From contig NZ_LMSP01000048.1 of assembly GCF_001429545.1 (NCBI RefSeq), positions 1 through 64,000 of the forward strand: a stretch of 64,000 nt of DNA. Direction: 5' to 3'. The DNA is from Paenibacillus sp. Soil787. GTDB lineage: Bacteria > Bacillota > Bacilli > Paenibacillales > NBRC-103111. The first letter of the stretch is position 1, and every line of letters starts with the position of its first letter. The notes beneath the pieces were generated by a model. The model had not been told where the DNA came from. It worked only from the letters and a program-made list of their open reading frames with translations, and made no database searches. Shown here one piece after another: positions 8,201-17,187 of this stretch. The translations under genes were made by a program, and so were the position numbers.

Positions 8201-10233
8201 CCGGGATAATGTACCCAAGTGGCATATTTGTCTAATTGAGTTTTATTTTCCGTCCACACATTCCATTTATTTTGTTTGAAATTTGCTGCAATTCTAAAAG
8301 CGTTATAACGGTCGTCAAAATACGTATCTAAATAGACAAATTTCATATCCGGAACGAGATTTTTCAAGTTGTTGAAACGTTTATCCATCTCGCCTGTAGT
8401 AATATAGTTTTCGCGCTTTATATCATAACCGTAATCAAGCCAGCCTTCCCAGCCATTCGGCGACACAAGATCTTCACGGAAGGTTTTAGCCTCCGGGAAC
8501 TGGTTTGAATTGTTGACATGAGCGCCTACATCAGCACCGATTTTTAGCGCTTCTTTGCTGAGCGTCTCAAAATCTACTGCTCCGCCTGCACGCCTATTTA
8601 CATCGTCGTATTCCGGATGCCCACTGTCATGGCCTTCGTTAGCATCCCCCTTGATCTCGAGCATCTGCTCAAAACCGTCCGAGTACAGATAAAGCTTTTT
8701 CAAGTTATCCAATATACGCAGGAAGGGGCTCTGGGCACCAGAAGCAAAGTTCATAGCAATGTGCGCAAAACTATTTGCAAGTTTTTCTGAGCCTGGCAGA
8801 AGACCGCGTACTTTATTTAATGCCAAAGCGCCGTCCTGCCAATCTACTACCCCATCTGCATTGGCGTCATCTGTAATAACAACCGTGGTCTCTGGTTTGA
8901 CTGTCGTTTTGTTGTCATAACCCCAAGGACGCCAAACAAACTCTGTACTCCACGCACCCGTATAATAATCGGTTCCTACTGGAAAGCTCTGATAGGCAAA
9001 TTCGTGTAAATTGTAGAGAACATTGTTATTGATCGCCGCTGAAAGTTCGGAAGTACTGAAAATGGGAATATTGGCGTATTGATAGGTACTACCTGGAATA
9101 GGCGTACTCAAATTGTAAGCCATATCTTTAATGTTATCCTGGCCTCCATCATCTCCTGCGGTAGGTCTAGATGGAACTGCAGCATTCAATGTTGCTCCCG
9201 GTTGACTACTCTTTACAGAAACCATACTGTTTTCAGGGAATCCAAGGCTGTTGATTGTAGTTTGGGATTCATCAATGTTTGAAATTTCCATTTTCAAAGC
9301 ATTTCCATCGAGTATATAGATCGTATCAAACGCTGTTATACCTGGCACCACTACTCGGTAAGTTACACTAGTGTTTGTTTTACTCATTACAGTTGCGCTT
9401 GCATTATAGTTGGTGCTGTTTACCATCGCATAATAATTTGGTGTAAGCTGACCGTACATTTTCTTTCCGTTGTAATTATATTCGATTACGCGAGGGAAAG
9501 CGCCATCCAAAGCTACACTCATTTTATTTGACACGAGAGTTATATTCTCAATGTTCGACACGGTCGGCTTTAATGAATCCACATTGTGATAAACAATGTT
9601 ATCGATCTTTACGTCGGCATTGTCTTCTGTAATAAAACCGATTCGACCTGCATTCGTATTCAATTGAGTAGCTTCAAAGTTCTTCACTTCTTGTCCGTCA
9701 ATCCAAAGTGTGATAACTTTGCCTACATAACGAACCTTGATTTTATATTGGCGTGAGGGAAGCAGTTGGGTCGTATCAACAACAGTACGTTGATTAAGTC
9801 CGGTACTATTTTTTATGTTCCAATAAACAAGAGCCCAAGGGTCGCTTCGCGTGTTAACACACTCAAGCGCAGACCAGTTGTTTGCTTGGTCACTCCTAAA
9901 TACTAGACCTAACCCGCCTTTGCCATTCATAGGTTCTAGAGTAAACTCTACTTCTCCATTATCAATAAGGGGCGCATTACTATCTATGACTTGTGACTTT
10001 CCTGTTATACGTAAGCTATTGTTTTCTGCAGTAACAGTACCGCTACCTGAAATCTTATTAATACCAGTAATACCACTAGTAAACTCGTTTTTATACTCAA
10101 AAGGTATAGATGTAGCTGTGTCTGTTGCTGCATGCACTGAATTAGAACCAAAAGGTCCAACTATTTGAGACAAAACAAGTGCACATGTTAAAAATGCCGA
10201 ACTTCTTTTCAGACTAATGCCGTGTACTTTCAT
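5212..10233 (-). CDS. Secreted GH101 endo-alpha-N-acetylgalactosaminidase with CBM32, cohesin, FIVAR and dockerin modules
   Basis: A 1673-residue secreted enzyme predicted to release the core-1 disaccharide from mucin-type O-glycans. Signal peptide 1-35 (cut after SVHA). ConA-like lectin domain about 45-215. GH101 beta-domain 235-450 and catalytic barrel about 480-790. By analogy to characterised GH101 enzymes, Asp636 (FVYLDTYF) is the candidate nucleophile and Glu662 (WNVWTEN) the acid/base. An Ig-like domain spans about 1172-1257 and an F5/8 type C (CBM32) domain 1258-1398. Cohesin 1402-1537 and FIVAR 1543-1612 lead to a dockerin at 1618-1673 with two EF-hand repeats (SIGDLAIVAAAYG and GLEDLAIVALAM). 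An extra EF-hand-like loop, DANADGVVDWQD, lies at about 456. ATG follows GAGGGGGATC. One protein carrying both cohesin and dockerin suggests multi-enzyme assembly. Confidence 0.92.
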   Translation of the reverse strand: MKVHGISLKRSSAFLTCALVLSQIVGPFGSNSVHAATDTATSIPFEYKNEFTSGITGINKISGSGTVTAENNSLRITGKSQVIDSNAPLIDNGEVEFTLEPMNGKGGLGLVFRSDQANNWSALECVNTRSDPWALVYWNIKNSTGLNQRTVVDTTQLLPSRQYKIKVRYVGKVITLWIDGQEVKNFEATQLNTNAGRIGFITEDNADVKIDNIVYHNVDSLKPTVSNIENITLVSNKMSVALDGAFPRVIEYNYNGKKMYGQLTPNYYAMVNSTNYNASATVMSKTNTSVTYRVVVPGITAFDTIYILDGNALKMEISNIDESQTTINSLGFPENSMVSVKSSQPGATLNAAVPSRPTAGDDGGQDNIKDMAYNLSTPIPGSTYQYANIPIFSTSELSAAINNNVLYNLHEFAYQSFPVGTDYYTGAWSTEFVWRPWGYDNKTTVKPETTVVITDDANADGVVDWQDGALALNKVRGLLPGSEKLANSFAHIAMNFASGAQSPFLRILDNLKKLYLYSDGFEQMLEIKGDANEGHDSGHPEYDDVNRRAGGAVDFETLSKEALKIGADVGAHVNNSNQFPEAKTFREDLVSPNGWEGWLDYGYDIKRENYITTGEMDKRFNNLKNLVPDMKFVYLDTYFDDRYNAFRIAANFKQNKWNVWTENKTQLDKYATWVHYPGINSTIHRFVHHQDKDVYGYNALLRGGYTRGADDGFMGWQGGKTITNAIQQLFAEQLSYRYLMHNELLKMTSTEATFANGVTSKLENGKSNIYKNGKLIASDKLVFIPWSPENEDKIYHWNPTTTKTTTWDLPNSWAGQTSVKLYRLTQTGKQNEVIVPVQNGKITISTEQNTPYVVYRGNNTAAPVQVQEWSTGSPVKDASFISHSFNNWTVVSDKQENISIKDTSFEKTYLEVKGAENGAVTQTMTGLVGGQKYVASVWAEVTEGKIATISVKTTDDKEVSNYMSSSPITMNISNSDKTGSKFMKMSVEFTVPQDQTTAILTLKGTGGTATSLAKFTDVRVTKTNKPDRSNYVAYEDFENVPEGYGIFFPTAYTERIHLSQTNKPYTTDTLDGEFSLKTKGNDVRTLPYTLRLLPNKAYFLRFLSSAGGTVKVLSDKNTSEVIMNNTIKPGQNAFTFITGNADDYYVLLAGTQVVDNFTVVSSDQPMNLSGITAPAPITDVAMKSVKTAAALGLPGKVALETDLGSIDANVTWDLSNADYDPNALKAQTFMVNGTVILPNMVVNPNNIPLTTSIRVTANKIPSSQMTATATGQETVRSYNPASMAIDGDPGTIWHTKWDNSDVLPQSITLNLGGTYNINKLTYLPRQSGGWNGIITGYNVYVSTDGVSFTKVASGNWVNNIAEKYATFTTTNASYVKLEATAGVSGYASAAEIGVVVETTVVPQTVLTGAEKVNSGQTFNLTLGLTNVTQSVYQQVYAQELTLHYDPASLQFNSVTSVKEGFQVINKNDSVPGTVRIVAASVGTNVYQGDLLAIQFTAKSVTQATNTTISVDHVMIANGQGNELQVGGSSREIQIAVTSIPVDKSLLNATIASAQAKYNAVEEGNGNGLYAIGAKAQLQSAIDTANVIANNPNVNQQQVDSAKAALEAAIQVFETKKINADINGGGVSIGDLAIVAAAYGKQQDQPGWNVLADVNKDGKVGLEDLAIVALAMLN

Positions 10234-10534
10234 AAGATCCCCCTCTTAAAATTATACAAGAAATTACTAATTCTTTGACTCTTGCGCATTTAAAAGTATT
10301 TGCACCAACAATTAATGCGACCACCATTATAAAGGCGACAGCATTAAGCGGTCCGAGCTTCGACTTGATCACCCCGCCATGGACAATTGCTTTCTGGCCG
10401 ATTCGGCCCAGTTTCAGCACGCCGGTTAGCCGTTTATGATCCGACATGACCGCCGCAAAGCCTTTCATACCGAGCTTCCCCAGCACCGAACTGTACCTTG
10501 CCTCCGCTTTGCGGTGGCACACATCCCTTTTACT
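10234..10534 (-). other. Gene-free stretch, possible remnant of unknown coding sequence
   Basis: About 300 bases before the GH101 start. A minus-strand frame through 10522-10300 has a hydrophobic patch (AVAFIMVVALIVGAN) and a higher GC content than its flank. It runs into the GH101 leader, has no credible ribosome site, and I recognise no family. It may be more of the decayed material seen next door at 10535-10848. Confidence 0.3.
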
Positions 10535-10848
10535 CAGCTTGAATACCGTAAAATTTTGTCGCTATTCCGCCCAATATCGCAACTTTTTCCGCTATGCCAA
10601 TCCGCTGCCGTATTCAATCCAGATACCTTTGCATACACGTTCGGATACTGAGCCATAGCAGCGAATTATTCCGCCCACGCTCCCATTTGCTTTTCCTTGA
10701 TGGGTGGTATGGCGAAATGGTCAATCACTATTCTCAGATCCGGTACTTTTTCAGCCAAGTATGGGATATGCTTCAGATGATTCGGAAATACCCCTACCAC
10801 ATCGAAGGTCAAATCGTAGGAAGAGAGAAGCTTGACAAGAGGGCTCAT
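10535..10848 (-). pseudogene. Decayed amidohydrolase-2 (TIM-barrel metal hydrolase) fragment
   Basis: The minus-strand frame reads LTFDVVGVFPNHLKHIPYL, then VPDLRIVIDHFAIPPI, then MGAWAE followed by an in-frame TAA. The same frame continues as FAAMAQYPNVYAKVSGL. These blocks match the amidohydrolase_2 (COG3618) family, where VIDH and YxKVSG surround the active site. The frame then runs to a TGA at 10535 without the expected C-terminal GSDWP block. The N-terminal half is also missing. It lies between the two GH101 genes. Intact relatives act on sugar lactones or dicarboxylates. Confidence 0.75.
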
Positions 10849-10856
10849 TTTAATTC

Positions 10857-13800
10857 TTACATCTGATATATTTGGGACAACAAATATTGAGCATCCCGCA
10901 GCAAGTAGTTTGCGGCTTGGCTTGATATATGCTTGCCGCTCTGTGCCTTCACTTCACTAGCAAAATCAGCCAAATTGTTCGCAGCCAATTTATGCTGCAA
11001 GCTATTAGCGATTCCCGCATTATCGATCCACCCATTATTAGCAAAGTGTGTTACTAATGCCTGCAAGGCGTCGACGCTCGTCGTGGTCTGAAATAAAACA
11101 GTTTGGCTGCTTGTGTTCCCCGCCAGATCATTTGCTGTTACGATCAAAGCATGAGAACCTAAAGGCAATGTATAGAGAGGAATCGAATTCCCTTGCTGCA
11201 GCTCGTACGTATCTAACGTCATTGTAGTTTTACTGGCGTCAACCCCTGACAGGCCATCGTTCAGTGTAATGACCGGTACAATACTCTCGGCATCGCTAAA
11301 CGTGCCATACACCAATCCGGTGACGGTGATTGTCGGGGCAATCGTGTCCAGATTGAAGCTGATCGTTTTTGGCTGTTCTATGTTGCCGGCATTGTCCGTC
11401 GAACGATAGCTCACGGTGTACTTGCCTTCCTGGCTCAACGTCACAGGCGTACTATAACTTTGCCACGTAACACCGCCATCCAGACTGTACTCTGATTTGG
11501 CAACGCCGGACATAGTATCGGCAGCGCTCAGGTTTAGCGTTACAGGATGAACATACCATCCGTCCAATCCATCCGGTTGTGGCGGGGTTATCGCTGTTTG
11601 TGTCTCCGGAACTGTCGTGTCGACGCTGATGGTAATCGTATGCGCTTGTTCTACGTTTCCTGCTTTATCGACGCTCCAATAAACAAGCTTATGGACTCCT
11701 TCTGCGGAAAATACTACAGAATTACCGGTTTGTTGGGCACCATCGTCAATTGTGTAATAGGTGTTAGCCATACCGGATTCGCTATCTCTTGCGCTTAAGT
11801 TTACTGTGATGTCTTGATTGACCCAGCTGTTTTGCGCATTATCCGTTGTCGTTGGCGCTGTGTGATCTGGCGAGCCGATTTTAAAACCAAGATTCTGTGG
11901 TTGTTCAACAAGTCCCGCTTGATCGGTCGAGCGATACATCAACATGTACTGGCCTTCCTCTATGAAAGTAACGGGCGCTGTATACTGCGCCCATGTACTC
12001 CCGTTATCCAGACTGTACTCCGTCTTCTTCACACCTGACAAATTATCATTGACACTTGCGGTAACTGTGACAGGAGTGATGTATTCTCCATTGGGTCCAT
12101 CCGGTTGTGCCGGTGACTTGGTCACTGTTGAGACTGGTGCCGTCTTGTCGATTTTAACAGTTGCCGTCTTTTGGGCTTCTGTGTTGCCCACGCCGTCTAC
12201 GCTCCAATATTTAATTGTATGAACGCCCTCTGTTGTCAGCACGACAGAGGTTCCGGTTTGCTGAGCTCCAACGTCGATGATGTAATTTGTCGTCAAAACG
12301 CCGGATACGCTACCCGTTGCGTTCAGGTTTACCGTGGTGTCTTGATTGACCCAGTTTGCCGGTGCATTGTCCGTAGTCGTTAGTTCTGCAATGGAAGATG
12401 AATAAACGATATTGTCGAAATTCGTACTTGAACCAAACCAATCTCGAACACCTATTTTACCTGCAGATGTGGGCAACTGGGTCAACGAGCCGCCATAAAT
12501 CTGATTTCCGTCTATCCATACTGTAATATTGGAGCCGATAAACTGGACTTTCAACTTGTAGGTGGTTCCGCTTATTAACGCAGGACCTGTGTCCGTTAAC
12601 GTTCCGTACTGCCCAAGCCCATTGTCCCAAACCCAATTGTTAGTCGAATTATACCCGATACCAGCCCATGAAGAAGCGGATGCATATCTGAATATGAGCT
12701 CGACTCTTCCATTCGCATTTTGCGGCGTAACTTGGGCCTCGTAAACACCGTCAGCCTGCGCAGGGGAATTGCTATCCACCGCGACTGTATTGTTTGGCGC
12801 ATTGAGGTTCAACACACCCGACTGTACAGTCAATGCACCTGTGCCAATAACATCGTTCCAACCTCCAATGCCGTTGCTGAAATCCTGTGTATAGGCCGCA
12901 GATACACTGATATTACTTCGATACACGTTAATCTCTGCAGCTGATGCCCAGCCGCCAGTACCGCTCGTTGCCTCCAATTTCACATAAGCTGCATTTACTG
13001 GTGTAAAGGTAGCGCTTTTGAGAGCAGCGCTGTTTGCCCAGCTTCCGCTCGTTACTTTCGTGTAATTCACACCGTCTGTACTCGTATACACGTTATAATT
13101 CGTTATGTTTCCATTCACATTACCGTCTTGCCTTGGTAAATAATTGACTTGACTAACTTTATAGCTGCCGCCTAAATTTAACGTAATCGACTGTGGCAAT
13201 GGATTGGATAAATCCCACTTCGTATGCCACAAGGTAGCGTTGCTATCGTCAATAGCATTTGACGCTCCATCGCTGGTCTGATAGCTAGTTGCAGTTGCTG
13301 TCATTTGCGAATGTGGAATGATAACCGGCAAGTCAAAGTAAACATTTAATTCTGCTGCCGATGCCCATCCGCCGCTCCCTGCCGTTGCCTCAAGCTTCAC
13401 ATAGGAAGCGTTCGTAGGCGCAATCGCAATGTTTTTCTCTGCCGCATCATTAGCCCAGATTCCGGTTGCAACTTTCGTAAAATTAACACCATCGTTGCTT
13501 ACATAAGCGTTAAAAGATGTAATTTTGCCGTTGCTGTTTCCATCCTGCCTTGGCAAATACTTCAGATTCGTCACATTGTAAGTACCGCCAAGATTCAAAG
13601 TGATCGATTGCGGAAGCGGATTGCTCAAGTCCCATTTGGTATGCCAGATGGACGCCGAATTATCATCTATTGCATTGGATGCTTCATTACCGACTTGAAA
13701 GCTAGTTGTCGTAGCAGTCATTTGCGAATGTGGAATCAAATTACTAGGGGGAAGCACGCCACCAACATTCACTGTAAAATCATCCATGACAAAGTCCGTG

Positions 13801-16800
13801 GCATTGCTATTCACTTTTTTAATTCCCACCCAAGTGTTTCCAGTGGAGCTTGCAGCAATAACTTTTGTAAACGTCTGCGGAGAAGTAACGGTACTGAAGT
13901 TAGTGCTGGATACCTCTGTGGCTCCATCGCCTACAATGAACGCATAATCCCCGGATTGTTGATTCTCATACTTGAACGCGATCGTATAGTTCGTGCCTAG
14001 CGCGAATCGAAGCGTTTGCGGCAATGTCCTGTATAAAAGACCCGTATTCTCCTTATGCGAGACTAGCGACCAGTTTCCATTAAGCGTGTGATCAATAGCA
14101 TTACCGTTCCATCCTTTTTGCGTGTATGGCGCATGTAATTCGGAAAGATGTGTTCTCGGATCGGTATTACCGCCCGCATCCGCCTTCACAAATGGATACC
14201 AACCTGCGTCTACATGCTCAAAGTCTTCCGCAAAATAAGCTCCTGTCGGATTTGCAGCCCGCTGTACTTTCATGATATGGACATCATCAAATGTAATAGG
14301 TGCCGTGCCTGTTTCACCTTTCAAATAAAGTGTTGCCGTAGATTGCCCTGCCGGAACGTCAAACAGCACACGCATCCTTTGCATTTTGGTATTACTCTTG
14401 GCATCTCCTGCAATTAAATTGCTGGCAAAAGAGCTATCCGTATAGTTGGTCACTTCTGTACCGCCATAATCTTTGACCCCGATGACGGCACGGCGTGTAC
14501 CGTCCACTTGCACGTAGACGTAGGCTGAATAAGTTCCCTGTGAAAGTCCTGTAAGCTGTTGACTTACAGTTACTTCAGCGCCGCTTGCTATCTTAAGTTC
14601 ATTTTGTCCAAGCCCATTTCTCTGAACGGATGCTTTTGTGGTATCTCCAGCTAAAGTCCATGATGCCAGTCCGCCGCTATTGAAACCAGGATCTTTTAGC
14701 GGCGTCCCTTCTCCCCAATTCACATCCGGAGTTGCTGAAGCTGCTCCTTTGTAAATAACATAGGGGGTATTAGCAGAAGCATTGATTGATATTTGATTGT
14801 TCGTAACCGGCAAATCTTGAATCAACTGCTTACCTTGATCCGACAGCTTGTAAAGCTTCACTGTACTGAGTCCTGACCAGCTTAAAGGCAGTGTCCAAGT
14901 CGTACTTCCTCCAGTTGAATTCCAGTGATACAGTTTATCTTCCGTATTCGGATTCCATGGAAGCAGATAGGCTCCGCCATTTAAGATGATAATGCCGTCC
15001 TTTGTCATAACTCTTGTGCCGCTTGCATTTGTAACGCTAACATTATTTGCAAAGTTGATCGTGTTGCTCGACCATTTTTGGATCGGGAAATGCTGCATAT
15101 ACTTCGTAGGAAGATTCGTATTAAAAGTCATCTTGATCATATCGTCAAAGTTAACCTTGCCTTGCCAACCTTCGTAGGATGCCAATTCGGTGCCGCCTAA
15201 CAGTGGATTACGGGCGATCCATGTATCCTTCTGATGATTGCGGATAAAACGTGCGATTTGGCTGTTAAATCCTTTAATATTTTGCCCGCCATAGTTATAA
15301 TCGACTGCCCAGTGGTACCATAGCGCATCTTTCTCCATGTAACTGGGGAACTCCGTAGCAGTGCCCCATCCCAAGGTGTTCATTTCTCGAGCGAGCCTCA
15401 GGCCGTTCCAGCCATTTTCGAACCAGGCATCCGCATAAATAAAGTCCAGATTGGGCACGTTATTCTTTAATTCCTGTAAGCGATTTAACCTCGCTCCAGT
15501 CGAAGCTTCATTGCGCATTTGAGTTGTATTGAAATCGTAAGATTGGTCTAACCAATCCCAACCCGGTTTCTTAGGATCTACAAGTGTGTCGCTGAAATAT
15601 TTCGCCTCCGGGAGAGCTCCAGTCCCACTAATATGCACACCAAAAAAACCACCATAATTGTGTCCCACATTGACAAGTGTGTTCATATCTGCCGCTCCGC
15701 CTTGGCGGAAACCTATATTATTGCCGTAGTCCGGGTGCGCGGAGTCATGCCCTTCCTGCTGATACCCTTTCAGCAAAATAAACTGATTCAACCCATCGGT
15801 TTCCAGATAGATTCGCTTCGTTTCATCCAACGTCTTTAAGAACGGGTTCGTTGCTTGGCTGCCGAAATTAAACGGAATCCGTTGAACAACGAGATCGGGA
15901 ATCTTCTCGCTGTCAAACGGCGTATTCATAATACTGCGGAATGCTACCGCTGCATCTTGCCAATCTACAGTACTATCGCCATTGGCATCGCCAGTAATGA
16001 CAACCTTTTCGCTTGGCAGTGCTTCGGTTACGCTCATAGCGGCAGGTCTGTATAGCCATGACCCGCTCCAAATTCCGGTACGCGTGTAGCCGCTTTTACT
16101 TACAGTCTGTTTATGAAGCCTTTCATTATCGCCATCTGTCGTATAATCTGAAATCGCATTCGTCCAGATGCCCCCAGCAAGCTGGCTCGTATTGAGAAAG
16201 GTGTACAAATAATTTTGCGGCGAGCTATCGATGGCAGGATTACCGGTCACATCCTTGAACGTATCACCTGTACCGGTAACCGCCGTGTACATCCGTGAGC
16301 CAGAAAATGCCGCACCGCTTTGTGTGCTTCTTACGGAAAGCAGATTATGATTCGGGATTTCAAATGTATTGACTTTGGTCGTACTATTCTCCGTAATTCC
16401 TGTAACATTGTAATTTAGTGTATTCCCTGTTACTTCCATATCGATCGTCATCGTAACGCTGATCGACGGAAAAGATAATGTATAGGACGCCTTAGAAGAC
16501 GTTTTATTCAATGTAACGTCTGGCGTATAGCTCGTTCCATTGATCATTACCTGAGTTAACGTATCCTCTTGGCCGTACATGACGGCGTTATTGGCTAGCC
16601 ACTGATATTGAATGACTCTTGGGAACGTATCGTCGATCGTTACTCTCATTGCGGAAGACTCAATGGTTTGCGATGCTGCATACGCTTCAGTAGATGTGAA
16701 TTTTGCCAAAGTTCCATTAATACTTCCAACCACCTGAACAAACAAAGAGAAAACAAGAATACTTGAAATTTTTAATAGTTTACTTTTCCTAGCCAGTTTC

Positions 16801-16802
16801 AT
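10857..16802 (-). CDS. Secreted GH101 endo-alpha-N-acetylgalactosaminidase with two CBM32, Ig-like repeats and FIMAH domain
   Basis: A 1981-residue secreted enzyme (numbered from the ATG at 16802, preceded by AAGGGG; the TTG eight codons earlier has no ribosome site). Signal peptide about 1-42. GH101 N-terminal beta-domain about 45-270 and catalytic barrel about 300-630. Candidate nucleophile Asp458 (FIYADAWF) and acid/base Glu484 (GTATEFP) have the same 26-residue spacing as in the sister enzyme. An EF-hand-like loop, DANGDSTVDWQD, lies near 271. Two F5/8 type C domains span about 1022-1156 and 1162-1295, and a ConA-like lectin domain 1304-1470. Four to five OmpL47/Ig-like repeats cover 1476-1907, and a FIMAH domain closes the protein at 1909-1981. 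There is no dockerin, so it is probably free or bound by its CBMs. Confidence 0.9.
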   Translation of the reverse strand: MKLARKSKLLKISSILVFSLFVQVVGSINGTLAKFTSTEAYAASQTIESSAMRVTIDDTFPRVIQYQWLANNAVMYGQEDTLTQVMINGTSYTPDVTLNKTSSKASYTLSFPSISVTMTIDMEVTGNTLNYNVTGITENSTTKVNTFEIPNHNLLSVRSTQSGAAFSGSRMYTAVTGTGDTFKDVTGNPAIDSSPQNYLYTFLNTSQLAGGIWTNAISDYTTDGDNERLHKQTVSKSGYTRTGIWSGSWLYRPAAMSVTEALPSEKVVITGDANGDSTVDWQDAAVAFRSIMNTPFDSEKIPDLVVQRIPFNFGSQATNPFLKTLDETKRIYLETDGLNQFILLKGYQQEGHDSAHPDYGNNIGFRQGGAADMNTLVNVGHNYGGFFGVHISGTGALPEAKYFSDTLVDPKKPGWDWLDQSYDFNTTQMRNEASTGARLNRLQELKNNVPNLDFIYADAWFENGWNGLRLAREMNTLGWGTATEFPSYMEKDALWYHWAVDYNYGGQNIKGFNSQIARFIRNHQKDTWIARNPLLGGTELASYEGWQGKVNFDDMIKMTFNTNLPTKYMQHFPIQKWSSNTINFANNVSVTNASGTRVMTKDGIIILNGGAYLLPWNPNTEDKLYHWNSTGGSTTWTLPLSWSGLSTVKLYKLSDQGKQLIQDLPVTNNQISINASANTPYVIYKGAASATPDVNWGEGTPLKDPGFNSGGLASWTLAGDTTKASVQRNGLGQNELKIASGAEVTVSQQLTGLSQGTYSAYVYVQVDGTRRAVIGVKDYGGTEVTNYTDSSFASNLIAGDAKSNTKMQRMRVLFDVPAGQSTATLYLKGETGTAPITFDDVHIMKVQRAANPTGAYFAEDFEHVDAGWYPFVKADAGGNTDPRTHLSELHAPYTQKGWNGNAIDHTLNGNWSLVSHKENTGLLYRTLPQTLRFALGTNYTIAFKYENQQSGDYAFIVGDGATEVSSTNFSTVTSPQTFTKVIAASSTGNTWVGIKKVNSNATDFVMDDFTVNVGGVLPPSNLIPHSQMTATTTSFQVGNEASNAIDDNSASIWHTKWDLSNPLPQSITLNLGGTYNVTNLKYLPRQDGNSNGKITSFNAYVSNDGVNFTKVATGIWANDAAEKNIAIAPTNASYVKLEATAGSGGWASAAELNVYFDLPVIIPHSQMTATATSYQTSDGASNAIDDSNATLWHTKWDLSNPLPQSITLNLGGSYKVSQVNYLPRQDGNVNGNITNYNVYTSTDGVNYTKVTSGSWANSAALKSATFTPVNAAYVKLEATSGTGGWASAAEINVYRSNISVSAAYTQDFSNGIGGWNDVIGTGALTVQSGVLNLNAPNNTVAVDSNSPAQADGVYEAQVTPQNANGRVELIFRYASASSWAGIGYNSTNNWVWDNGLGQYGTLTDTGPALISGTTYKLKVQFIGSNITVWIDGNQIYGGSLTQLPTSAGKIGVRDWFGSSTNFDNIVYSSSIAELTTTDNAPANWVNQDTTVNLNATGSVSGVLTTNYIIDVGAQQTGTSVVLTTEGVHTIKYWSVDGVGNTEAQKTATVKIDKTAPVSTVTKSPAQPDGPNGEYITPVTVTASVNDNLSGVKKTEYSLDNGSTWAQYTAPVTFIEEGQYMLMYRSTDQAGLVEQPQNLGFKIGSPDHTAPTTTDNAQNSWVNQDITVNLSARDSESGMANTYYTIDDGAQQTGNSVVFSAEGVHKLVYWSVDKAGNVEQAHTITISVDTTVPETQTAITPPQPDGLDGWYVHPVTLNLSAADTMSGVAKSEYSLDGGVTWQSYSTPVTLSQEGKYTVSYRSTDNAGNIEQPKTISFNLDTIAPTITVTGLVYGTFSDAESIVPVITLNDGLSGVDASKTTMTLDTYELQQGNSIPLYTLPLGSHALIVTANDLAGNTSSQTVLFQTTTSVDALQALVTHFANNGWIDNAGIANSLQHKLAANNLADFASEVKAQSGKHISSQAANYLLRDAQYLLSQIYQM

Positions 16803-17187
16803 CAGCCCCTTAAATGAAATTTTCAATCATGCCACTTATACTGTCCTTAACATGAAACCATTCTAGAAACACTTGCTACTCATTTCGATCTCTAACTCTT
16901 CCTTTCTATAGAGTAATTCGCGAATTTAAAAAAATCGCATTTGAAGCGCTTACAATAAATTGTAGTAGGATTTCTACTATAAAAGAATGATATATTTTGT
17001 AACTTACCCTTCATTTTTTTAACAAGTCCCCAGATTTAAGTAGACATGAATTGCCCCAACCAGTTACTTTCGGCGAACAGCCTGGGAATGAGGGATGTGA
17101 CGGTAATCAAAAGCATAAAAGGTCGTATACGTTCCGTATTGAATACGTCTGCCAATAATCTTCCTCCAACAAAATAGCTACCGCCGC
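16803..17187 (-). other. Upstream region of the second GH101 gene
   Basis: About 385 bases without a gene. It carries the GH101 ribosome site AAGGGG, an AT-rich leader and the cre-like site at 16941-16954. The stretch 17040-17187 lies just beyond the dead response-regulator sequence, and I see nothing assignable in it. Confidence 0.4.
16941..16954 (-). promoter_or_regulatory. cre-like site (CcpA catabolite repression) upstream of GH101
   Basis: The minus-strand sequence TGTAAGCGCTTCAA matches the consensus TGWAANCGNTNWCA at 12 of 14 positions. It lies about 140 bases ahead of the GH101 start codon. Carbon catabolite repression of a polysaccharide hydrolase is expected biology, but the site is predicted only from motif match. 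Confidence 0.4.

Noticed and set aside
10214..10522. Minus-strand frame of 102 codons before the first GH101
   Set aside because: It overlaps the GH101 start and ribosome site, has no start signal and matches no family I know. Kept only as a possible remnant.
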